Positions 47,295 to 54,711 of a DNA stretch of 64,000 nt are shown in pieces. Source of the DNA: Euwallacea fornicatus (lineage: Eukaryota > Arthropoda > Insecta > Coleoptera > Curculionidae); the NCBI RefSeq assembly GCF_040115645.1, contig NW_027096049.1:62001-126000 (forward strand), given 5' to 3'. A program made the translations under genes and the position numbers. Numbering within the stretch: the stretch's first letter is position 1; each line of letters opens with the position of its first letter. The notes under the pieces are model-generated. The model did not search any database. It was not told the origin of the DNA and saw only the letters and a list, made by a program, of their open reading frames with translations.

Positions 47295-47741
47295 ATGAAA
47301 GTATTGGTGATTGATGTGCAAGGGTTTTTAGTGGAAAATAAATTTATTCCCAAAGAACTAGCAGCCTACGATGGAGAAAAAATATGTCACTATATTTTTA
47401 AACCACCACACAAAATATCTCTCCTATCACCTGAGTGCTATAAACAAGCGGTTTGGTTAATGAGGAATCACCATCGGCTTCCATGGGATCAAGGATATAC
47501 CCCCATTCATGAGTTTTCCAAGATAATAAGAAGTTTAACAGAAAAAGCAAATCATGTGTATGTAAAGGGGAAGGAAAAAGCTGATTATGTTAGAAAGTAC
47601 TCATTCAAGCCGGTTTTAGAACTCGAAGAAGGATTGAAAATTCAACATGCAGAAGCTAGATGTTTGTATCATATTAAATTTACATGTATTTGTGCATTAT
47701 CTAATGTTTATTTTTTATATGAAAACTATTTAAATATTTGA
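47295..47741 (+). CDS. Conserved Polinton accessory protein (VIDVQGF family), 148 aa
   Basis: It begins MKVLVIDVQGF, followed by FVENKFIPKELA-like sequence, a HYIFKPPH segment, WLMRNHHRLPWDQGY (about 55-69), VYVKGKEKADYV (about 95-106) and a C-terminal Cys/His cluster (CLYH...CICALSNV). I recall proteins of this pattern in Polintons and other arthropod mobile or viral loci, without known function. The opening hydrophobic strand ending in Asp, with later conserved His/Cys, is compatible with an RNase H-like nuclease fold, but that is a guess. Frame intact; AT-rich spacer on both sides. Confidence 0.72.
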   Translation: MKVLVIDVQGFLVENKFIPKELAAYDGEKICHYIFKPPHKISLLSPECYKQAVWLMRNHHRLPWDQGYTPIHEFSKIIRSLTEKANHVYVKGKEKADYVRKYSFKPVLELEEGLKIQHAEARCLYHIKFTCICALSNVYFLYENYLNI

Positions 47742-47792
47742 ATAAAACCAATTTATTTAATAATTCTTTAATATCTTTATACATTTTATCCT

Positions 47793-48161
47793 TCATTTCC
47801 TGGTTTCTTTTGGTATAAACTTTAATACTTCATCTAAAGAATCTTTTAATCCTAAATCTTCTAACGTTGTTAAAAAGGTTCTTAAATCAGATGTATGCAA
47901 AAACATATTACAGGCTTGTACTGCGTTTCGATATTTTTCACCGATTTCTTTACATTCTTCATATGTATATAATTTTTCCATTCCATATATGGCTTCATGT
48001 TCTGCATCAAACTCCAAATCTCTAAAATGTTGGGCTAAGTTTTCTATTGATGAAACCAAATTAAAGGCTGGTTTTTCTTGAACATAAGCTGACCACATCT
48101 TAATCGATACTGAAATACTGTAATACGTGCAGCGTATTATGTTGTCAAATGATATTACCAT
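47793..48161 (-). CDS. Unknown helical protein, 122 aa
   Basis: The ATG at 48161 opens a frame with mostly helical composition (SIENLAQHFRDLEFDAEHEA, YTYEECKEIGEKYRNAVQAC) and no membrane segment. A second Met at residue 22 (MWSAYVQEKP) is an alternative start that would remove a hydrophobic N-terminus. It is convergent with the 148-aa gene and separated by 51 bp. No family recognised. Confidence 0.55.
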   Translation of the reverse strand: MVISFDNIIRCTYYSISVSIKMWSAYVQEKPAFNLVSSIENLAQHFRDLEFDAEHEAIYGMEKLYTYEECKEIGEKYRNAVQACNMFLHTSDLRTFLTTLEDLGLKDSLDEVLKFIPKETRK

Positions 48162-48210
48162 ATTTTGTTAACTATAATCACTTAGATAGAGGAAGTCATT
48201 GTGATGGAAT

Positions 48211-48877
48211 CTCAATAAGATATTATTCCTTTTAAAAGATAAAGTTTTTTATTATTACGTTATTATTGAATGCAAAAAACAGAAAATTAATATCAAAAAG
48301 TTCCCATGTGATTACCATAAAAGCAATTAAAAAACCCAAAATTGGTTAAACACCTTATTTGGGATGGTATAAGATATTATTCCTTTTAAAAAATAAAGTT
48401 TTTTATTATTACGTTATTATTGAATGCATAAAACAGAAAATTAATATCAAAAAGTTCCCATGTGATTACCATAAAAGCAATTAAAAAACCCAAAATTGGT
48501 TAAACACCTTATTTGGGATGGTATAAGATATTATTTCTTTTAAAAAATAAAGTTTTTGATTATTACGTTATTATTGAATCAAAAAACAGAAAATTAATAT
48601 CAAAAAGTTCCCATGTGATTACCATAAAAGCAATTAAAAAACCCAAAATTGGTTAAACACCTTATTTGGGATGGTATAAGATATTATTCCTTTTAAAAAA
48701 TAAAGTTTTTGATTATTACGTTATTATTGAATCAAAAAACAGAAAATTAATATCAAAAAGTTCCCATGTGATTACCATAAAAGCAATTAAAAAACCCAAA
48801 ATTAGTTAAACACCTTATTTGGGATGGTATAAGATATTATTCCTTTTAAAAAATAAAGTTTTTTATTATTTTTTATA
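48211..48877 (+). repeat. Internal 154-bp tandem repeat of the Polinton
   Basis: The landmark AAGATATTATTCC recurs with TATTAT at 48221, 48375, 48529, 48682 and 48835, giving four full units of 153-154 bp and a truncated fifth. Units contain TTATTACGTTATTATTGAAT, AAAAAGTTCCCATGTGATT and AATTGGTTAAACACCTTATT and differ by only a few bases. The repeat is AT-rich and noncoding, between a minus-strand and a plus-strand gene. It may be a regulatory or origin-like region, or simply a local expansion. Confidence 0.93.
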
Positions 48878-48983
48878 TGTCGGTGCTGAAATAAATACGA
48901 TCGGATCGAGCACTCCTTCATCATTTTAGTTTCATCAACCAAACATAGTAAGTGTAAAATTTATTTAATACTTCTATTATAAC

Positions 48984-49604
48984 ATGTGTAGCAAACCAAA
49001 CGTTTATTTCTTAAAATCACTATGTGAAGAGGGTCCAGCTAATATACATCATCAAGTGGTGATTGGAAAAAAATCCAACCAACAACCAATTGTGACACTT
49101 CTTCAGGGGGCAAAACAAATTCCAAATTCACCAATATTAGTGGAAGATGAGTTGGATGGTAAGGAGGAGGAGGAGGAAGAGGAGCTACACAAAATATTAT
49201 CTGAAGGTACAACAAATCCTTCTAATGATTCAAAAACTATTCAAAACCTTGCACAATCACCACTAATATTGGATGAAATAGAAGAGGCCATAAGCAATTT
49301 AAATAATTCTTTACGTTGTAATGAAAGCACTGAAGCTCAAAAATGGGTGTTTGAAAAAAGTAATCCAGAGGAAATTATAATGGATGAAAAAAAACAGCAG
49401 GACACGAGAGCATCTCGTTGGGAAAAACATCAAAAACGTTTGACTTTGCTCGAACAATCCATGGATGCAACCAAAGATAAAATAAAGGATCTTGAAACAC
49501 TAATAAAGCTTCAACAAATAAGAAAAAGAAAGTTAATCGAACTTTATTCGAATATAAATGAAGAAGAAACACTTCGAGAAAAAATCAACAAAAGAAAATT
49601 GTAA
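48984..49604 (+). CDS. Acidic and coiled-coil protein, 206 aa (unknown)
   Basis: The frame runs from ATG 48984. The N-terminal 50 residues are mixed; a seven-Glu run sits at 61-67 in an acidic stretch; residues ~145-200 form a strong amphipathic helix or coiled coil (LTLLEQSMDATKDKIKDLET, then LIKLQQIRKRK), ending basic. There is no enzyme motif and no transmembrane segment. It lies just downstream of the tandem repeat and 35 bp upstream of the 93-aa gene on the same strand. Possibly a scaffold or host-interaction protein; function unknown. Confidence 0.6.
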   Translation: MCSKPNVYFLKSLCEEGPANIHHQVVIGKKSNQQPIVTLLQGAKQIPNSPILVEDELDGKEEEEEEELHKILSEGTTNPSNDSKTIQNLAQSPLILDEIEEAISNLNNSLRCNESTEAQKWVFEKSNPEEIIMDEKKQQDTRASRWEKHQKRLTLLEQSMDATKDKIKDLETLIKLQQIRKRKLIELYSNINEEETLREKINKRKL

Positions 49605-49639
49605 ACAAAATTTTTAACTTTTATTTTTGTGAAACAGAT

Positions 49640-49921
49640 ATGGACAACAAATCAGAGATGTTTCAAGAACCTCTTTCGAACCAAGTAAATGATGTGAACC
49701 AGGATGTAGAGGCAAGTCGATCACACGATGAGAAGCGGGATGGTCAATCAACTTCCAACCCTTTAGTTGATGAGAGCTGGGACATAGAAGAAACCCCAAC
49801 ATACAATCCAGAATTATATGTTCTCAACAATCCAATCATTCGAACTATAAGAGGAGAAACAAAAAAATTAAGAAAACAGTTTATTTTAAGTGAGCGAGAA
49901 AGGTGGATGAAATTTAAATAA
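49640..49921 (+). CDS. Small hydrophilic protein, 93 aa (unknown)
   Basis: ATG 49640 follows the acidic coiled-coil gene closely. Residues 1-50 are polar and probably disordered. The C-terminal 40 residues are more ordered (TYNPELYVLNNPIIRTIRGE, then helical KLRKQFILSERERWMKF). No family recognised. A clean frame, AT-rich third positions and tight spacing argue for a real gene. Confidence 0.5.
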   Translation: MDNKSEMFQEPLSNQVNDVNQDVEASRSHDEKRDGQSTSNPLVDESWDIEETPTYNPELYVLNNPIIRTIRGETKKLRKQFILSERERWMKFK

Positions 49922-50151
49922 ACCATATATTATTTAATACTGCCTTTTTATTACCTAATCACAATCGGAATCAAACATTCGAATGAAAATTTTAATAACC
50001 CCTATAAGAATATATTCATGAAGAACAGGTAAACCACCATGTTAATATTCATCGTTGAATAAGACACACACACACACACTTGTTATATGATTAAAAATAT
50101 AAATATCCACTTTATTATTCACTAGTGTTTATTAAATCACTTTACACATAG
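49922..50151. other. Noncoding gap with short CA microsatellite
   Basis: AT-rich sequence between two convergent genes. It has a (CA)n run, GACACACACACACAC, near 50065 and nothing else recognisable. Confidence 0.5.
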
Positions 50152-50466
50152 TTAAATAATAATATGATGTGTGTATACTTTATTACAAAAATAACACTTT
50201 TCTTGAGAGTCTGGGGGTCCATCAACATGTGTTCTCCATTCTGGTCGATTATAATGAACAAAACATGGTAACTTCACTTGAAGGGTAAAGTTTGTCTTAT
50301 ATTCCGTTGGAAGTTTTCCCCAAATATCCAACAATTCGAAATAATTTGCATATTGTATTAGATAATCTATGGGTAAAGATTTAAGTTCTTCTTGACTAAA
50401 ATTTCTCAGTGACTTTTCTCCGCTCATATGTGTCATCATAACAGATACTGAAGGACAACAATTCAT
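50152..50466 (-). CDS. Small Cys/His protein at Polinton right end, 104 aa
   Basis: The frame is open from 50478, but that codon is TTG; the ATG at 50466 is used. Recognisable pattern: an LPIDYLIQYANYFELLDIWG helix pair (about 32-51), then LPCFVHYNRPEWRTHVDGPP and a terminal CYFC pair (about 94-97) with nearby His, probably zinc-binding. I recall similar small proteins ending in HIDGPPP...CYxC in other arthropod mobile elements. It reads inward from the right TIR. Function unknown. Confidence 0.65.
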   Translation of the reverse strand: MNCCPSVSVMMTHMSGEKSLRNFSQEELKSLPIDYLIQYANYFELLDIWGKLPTEYKTNFTLQVKLPCFVHYNRPEWRTHVDGPPDSQEKCYFCNKVYTHHIII

Positions 50467-50524
50467 GCTTTCGAACAAGATGTTTCGAGTTACTAATTAT
50501 TCTGTGACATGTCAAAAATAGTTT

Positions 50525-50759
50525 ATGGAGAAGTAAAGAGGTGGGGGAATTAAAGTGGTGGGGGAGGTAAAGTGGTGGGGGGAAGTAAAGTGGTGGGGGG
50601 AGGTAAAGTGGTGGGGGGAAGTAAAGTGGTTGGGGGGAAGTAAAGTGGTGGGGGGAGGTAAAGTGGTGGGGGGAAGTAAAGTGGTGGGGGGAGGTAAAGT
50701 GGTGGGGGGAAGTAAAGTGGTGGGGGGAAGCGAGCCAAAATCGGTAATAACACACTACT
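50525..50759 (-). repeat. Polinton right terminal inverted repeat (3' TIR)
   Basis: This is the inverse of the left TIR: about ten units of the 20-bp repeat GTAAAGTGGTGGGGGGAG/A, then the unique terminal ~33 bases ending ATCGGTAATAACACACTACT at 50759. Innermost units are degenerate (AGTAAAGAGGTGGGGGAATT). The alternation of GGAAG and GGAGG units is similar but not identical to that of the left TIR. Confidence 0.95.
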
Positions 50760-50826
50760 GACGTCATTTGATGTTGGTGCTGTTTTCTGCGGCGTTAGTT
50801 ATATGAATTATATGAATTTAGACTTA

Positions 50827-52104
50827 AACCAGGTATACCGATATGAAGTGAGCGTCAGGATATAAATATCTCGATATAGGGCATTTGTTGTAAACAAACC
50901 TTTTTTTTTTGTTTGCTTGGCTGGTATGCAAACTGACAAACATATTTAGTACGAATCAAGTCCTTGAACAAATAACAATATATTATTTCGTTGTGCCAAA
51001 AATGTCGAATTTTGTACCACAAAATGATGATTTGCGGAAAGCATTAATGTTTTGCTTTCATTTGAAGAAAAGTGCTGCAGAGTCGCATCGAATGCTTGTC
51101 GAGGCATATGGTGGTTATGCTTTATCAGAAGCAACATGCAAAAGATGGTTTCAACGATTCAGAAATAACAATTTTGATGTGCAAAAGGAAGAACGTGGCA
51201 GACCACCAAAAAAGTTTGAAGACGCCGAACTGCAATCAATATTAGATGAAGATGACACCTTAAGTCAAAAGCAAATGGCAGAAATGTTAAATGCTGCACA
51301 ACAAAAAATTTCTGATCGCTTAAAAGCTATGGGAAAGATCCAAAAGTGTAGAAAATGGGTGCCGCATGAAATGAATGAAAGACAGATGGAGAACCAAAAA
51401 AACACCTGTGAAATTTTGCTTCAAAGACACGAAAGAAAATCAGTTTTGCATCGAATTGTTACTGGAGATGAAAAATGGATTTATTTTCAAAATCCTAAAC
51501 GGACAAAATCATGGGTTGTTTCGAGACAACCATCAACATCGACTGCAAAACCTGATCGATTCAGCTAGAAGGCAATGCTGTGTGATTGGTGGAATCAGGA
51601 AGGTGTGGTGCACCACGAGCTTTTAAAACCTGGTGAAACCGGTAATATTGTTCGCTACCGACAACAATTGATTAATTTAAACAATGCATTGATCGAAAAA
51701 CGATCGGAATGGGTCAGGAGACACGGGAAGGTAATTTTGCTCCATGACAACGCACTTGCACACAAAGCAACACCGGTTCAGGATACCATCAAAACACTTG
51801 GCTGGGAGTTGCTACCCCATTCGCCGTATTCACCAGATTTGGCTCCTTCGGACTACCATTTGTTTTCATCGATGGGACACGCATTGGCTGAGCAGCACTT
51901 CGATTCCTACGAAGAAGTAGAAAATTGGGTTTGATGCCAAAGAGGCACATTTCTATTGGCGTGGTATCCATAAATTGCCAGAAAGGTGGTCAAAATGCGT
52001 AGAAAGCAATGGTCAATATTTTGAATATTTTTTTTCTTTCCTTGTTAAAATTGGTGTTTTATTTTCACAAAATAGCGCTCATTTCATACCGGTAGACCTG
52101 GAAA
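50827..52104 (+). mobile_element. mariner (Tc1/mariner) transposon, inactive
   Basis: A ~1.28-kb element lies 70 bp outside the Polinton end. Inverted termini sharing CCAGGTNTACCGNTATGAA, then NTGAGCG, are seen at 50829-50854 and 52076-52101 (about four mismatches in 26). The single gene encodes a mariner-type DD34D transposase broken by a stop and a small deletion. The exact outer ends and TA duplication are not clear because the terminal bases differ. Confidence 0.9.
51002..52023 (+). pseudogene. mariner DD34D transposase, disrupted
   Basis: Starts MSNFVPQNDDLRKAL at ATG 51002 (the frame extends upstream without ATG). N-terminal HTH domains (KSAAESHRMLVEAYG, EATCKRWFQRF) are followed by the catalytic domain with VTGDEKWIYF, LLHDNALAH and SPDLAPSDYHLF; the last two Asp are separated by 34 residues, the mariner signature. 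Breaks: an in-frame TAG at 51566-51568, and near 51930 a roughly 11-bp deletion between short GTTT repeats that shifts frame just before the conserved WFDAKEAHFYWRGIHKLPER-like end, which is still readable in another frame to about 52020. The usual HDNAxPH proline is Leu. Not functional. Confidence 0.92.
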
Positions 52105-52570
52105 GTTATTGATATTTATATTCCTATACTTTGAATCGTTATATCCCAAATACTGAATTTGGTACAAATCTGATTCAACGCGGGTAGATACTTCGAGAGG
52201 CCCTCTATACAGTGTGCAAAAATGGTTAGTGTACCAAAGTGCAAACTCCTCTAAAATCACCTAAGTTTTGTTTTTTTTTAGATTTCGGCCCTTTGACATC
52301 AACACCGACAACCGATAAATCTACAAGTATATGAAAACAAGAAGGTGCTTTCTGAAGAACGCACCATTTTGCCCCACGCTGTACGGTGAATTGTTCCCGA
52401 GATATCGCGTTTTAAGTTTTCACCCTCAACCCCGCCCTGCCTTTGAATGGTGAGACTTAGGAAGTTGAAATTTTATGTGGTAAGTCCTTTGAGTGATAGG
52501 GACAATTAATAAAAATTTCAAATCGATCGCCCGTGGGGGTCGAATTGATCCCTTAATCTTACACGGCCTT
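52105..52570. other. Unassigned sequence between mariner and LINE fragment
   Basis: No gene is seen. It has a phrase, CTATACAGTGTGCAAAAATG (52205-52224), resembling TATACAGGATGTGCAAAAAT at 60533-60552, so the two unassigned stretches may come from related repeats. Otherwise nothing recognisable. Confidence 0.4.
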
Positions 52571-54317
52571 TTTGCTCAGATATACTGCAGTTTTTTAGCA
52601 TCGATATGTAGTGGTCTAAAGACAACAACATTTCATCCGTATTTATCAGCGTATTTAGCTACGCAAATTTATCTTTTAACGCGGTGAATTTGTTCTGCAT
52701 ACCTACTGTGCATACCTTTAGTAGTTTAGGATCTTGTTTATTTTCTCGTCCTAGGTTGTCGAGGAAGTTTACCTCGTAGTCCTCGGGTCGGAGATTGGAT
52801 GGTCCTGGGGTAGTTGGTCTCTTTCGACGGGATTCGGCTCTTGCAGTTTCAGGGTCAGTGGTTAGACGTTGTGTGGATGGTGGGTGTCCAGTTCATGCCG
52901 GTTTGGCGGGCAGGGAAGCATCCTTGTACTTTGCGGTTTTGTCCCTTGACAGTGCTTTGATTTTGAACTAGTACACTGGATAGTTCTTATCGAATGACCT
53001 GTGCGAATCTCCATAGTTCGCGCACTTAATTGTGGCTCCCTCGCTGCATTGCGTAATTTCGTGCTCCTGAGCGCATTTGGAGCAACAAAACTTCTGTCGA
53101 CAGTTCCTAGCAACATGTCCCCATACCTGGCACCTGCGGCACTGAGTGATGTCGCGCTGATTTCGCCTGTTTTTCCAACTAATGCGGGCGTTGGAGACAG
53201 TCTTTATTTGGTTTTGCAGCTTATTGAGGGTGTAAGAGCTGTCCACCACCACCAAGTACAGAGGGTGAAACATACTCTTCACGAGATAGACTTCCTTGAC
53301 TGGAATTTCGCTCTCTTCTATGAGCTCTCTCTTCTCCTCCTCGTGCGAGACTTTCCGTTGCAATTCTCTAAGTACAAAGGTGTGAGTTCTCTCTTTGGAC
53401 GTGGCGTTTGTATGGAACTCTAGATTTTCCAACTCGAAATTTCTCTTTAGGTTTGTTCAATCGGTAATGTCTTCGACGTATACAATTACAGAGTTTTTTG
53501 CGTATTTGAAGGTAAACTTCTTCTTCACGATTAATTTTATATTTTGAATTAGGTCCGTGTGACGGGCGAGTTTATCTAGCACAACTAGTGGCGGGGGTTT
53601 GTCCGTGTCCTTTTTTCTTTGGAGGGTGGCAGATGCCTTGCGGTGTATCTGCTGGCTCGCTGAGGCAGCCACTTTTTCTTTAGTTTCTTCTGCTAATTCG
53701 TTTTCTGCATCATTATCAGTCAAAGGCCTGTAACGATTAGCCTTTTCAATTTGGATGGGATTGTCGATCAGGCTTCTCCATTTCGCTGTCTTGAGTGGGG
53801 TTTTGAACTCTTCTTGGTTCCTATTTTGGGAAGTCATTTTGTCCTGGTATTTCATCGGCGACATCGCGAGGCTCGTGTTGTCCGAAGTCCGTGCCCTTGA
53901 ATTTGCCATGTGGATGGGAAGGTTGGGACTCCGTAGAAGATTGCTGAGGGTGTCCATTACGGCTTGTGGTCTCTTACTTTTCTTTTCCAGAACACTATTT
54001 GATTTTCGCTTTCTTGAGTGCACCTTACGGATGTGGTTTACTACTGTGAGAAGCTTTAGAGATGTATTTTGATCTAGGGCTCTCCCTACTTTATTCAAGA
54101 GATCCTTGCACTTTACGCAAGTTTCGTTGTCTTTAAGCAACGCGTAAAGTTTCCTTCGGCGCTTTAATTTATCTTCGGTCGTAAGTCCAGTAAAGGTATC
54201 TGTTCCGGGATCACTCGTCACTAGAGATAAGACTGATTTATACAAGACATCCGTACGACATTCGTCTGTGTTCATAACACAACTATAATCGTTTGAGTTT
54301 TTATCGTCATTGTCCAC
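52571..54317 (-). pseudogene. Family A LINE ORF1 (Gag-like, zinc knuckles), degenerate
   Basis: An RNA-binding Gag-like ORF1 protein. The start codon position is GTG (54315-54317), where the sister copy has ATG, so the start may be lost. The N-terminal region (SVLSLVTSDPGTDTFTGLT), a basic middle and an HRKASATLQRKKDTDKPPP segment lead to a PRE_C2HC-like domain, then three CCHC-type knuckles (QCRRCQVWGHVARNC; CSKCAQEHEITQC; CANYGDSH, where a Cys became Tyr). In-frame stops occur at 53457 (replacing Trp) and 52968 (replacing Gln), with more downstream. All lie in one frame, so decay is by point mutation. Confidence 0.9.
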
Positions 54318-54507
54318 CGATCAACTTTGAGGGACGAACAGGCACCCCCTCGACGGAATTCCTAATAACTCGGTGGTGTAAACACACACACACTAAACCG
54401 AATTTACAGAAAACATCGACAAATTTATTGTTTTCAGACGTTTGATACTTGGTTTCGGAATTTCAAAAATTTTGACTATACCCAACAAGTGCGAGGCAAA
54501 GACTGGA
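52571..54507 (-). mobile_element. Jockey-like LINE, family A, 5' fragment
   Basis: This minus-strand fragment contains the 5' leader (about 190 bp) and ORF1 of a non-LTR retrotransposon. It is the same family as the plus-strand copy at 60841-64000: both share ORF1 from the N-terminus to the C-terminal DHYISMLK region. Homology stops near 52571, where ORF2 should follow, so the 3' part is lost. The 5' end directly abuts a 5S rRNA gene remnant at 54508. Confidence 0.85.
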
Positions 54508-54549
54508 ACGGGAACCGGTAGATCAACGTGGTATGACAGTTGCGTCTAC
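54508..54549 (-). pseudogene. 5S rRNA gene remnant (5' end of the gene)
   Basis: ACGGGAACCGGTAGATCAAC followed by GTGGTATGACAGTTGC matches the first ~36 nt of the 5S genes at 59239-60032 with two mismatches. The gene is cut at ACGGGAACC by the LINE A 5' end. The adjoining spacer TATAAATGTATCAT-like sequence leads into the LINE B insertion. Confidence 0.85.
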
Positions 54550-54711
54550 ATAAATGTATCATTTTTTTTTTTTTTAATTTTTTTTTAATCATGTTACAAT
54601 CTGTCACATATTAATTACAAGGACATTCAGCAACTTTTATATATGAACTTACAAAGAACAAAACAAAATATAAATGATTGAAGGGTGACCGACATCTCGG
54701 TCCTCCTCCCA

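Larger units (their letters stand above)
26942..50759. mobile_element. Polinton/Maverick element with nested BEL/Pao insertion
   Basis: The element is delimited by inverted termini beginning AGTAGTGTGTTATTACCGAT at 26942 and ending with the exact complement at 50759. Inside are the Polinton hallmark genes: B-family polymerase, retroviral-type integrase, A32/FtsK-like packaging ATPase, adenain-type protease, penton and double-jelly-roll major capsid. The total span is 23,818 bp. Removing the 7,306-bp BEL/Pao element and its duplicated 5 bp leaves about 16.5 kb, a normal Polinton size. No 6-bp target duplication is seen: the left flank is satellite (ATCATC) and the right flank is GACGTC. Gene layout: replication at the left end, a minus-strand integrase/packaging block in the middle, a plus-strand morphogenesis block, then accessory genes at the right. 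Most core frames are open; the polymerase is broken. Confidence 0.97.

Noticed and set aside
53001..54072. Plus-strand frames of 105-140 codons opposite LINE ORF1
   Set aside because: Antisense shadows of the ORF1 coding sequence.
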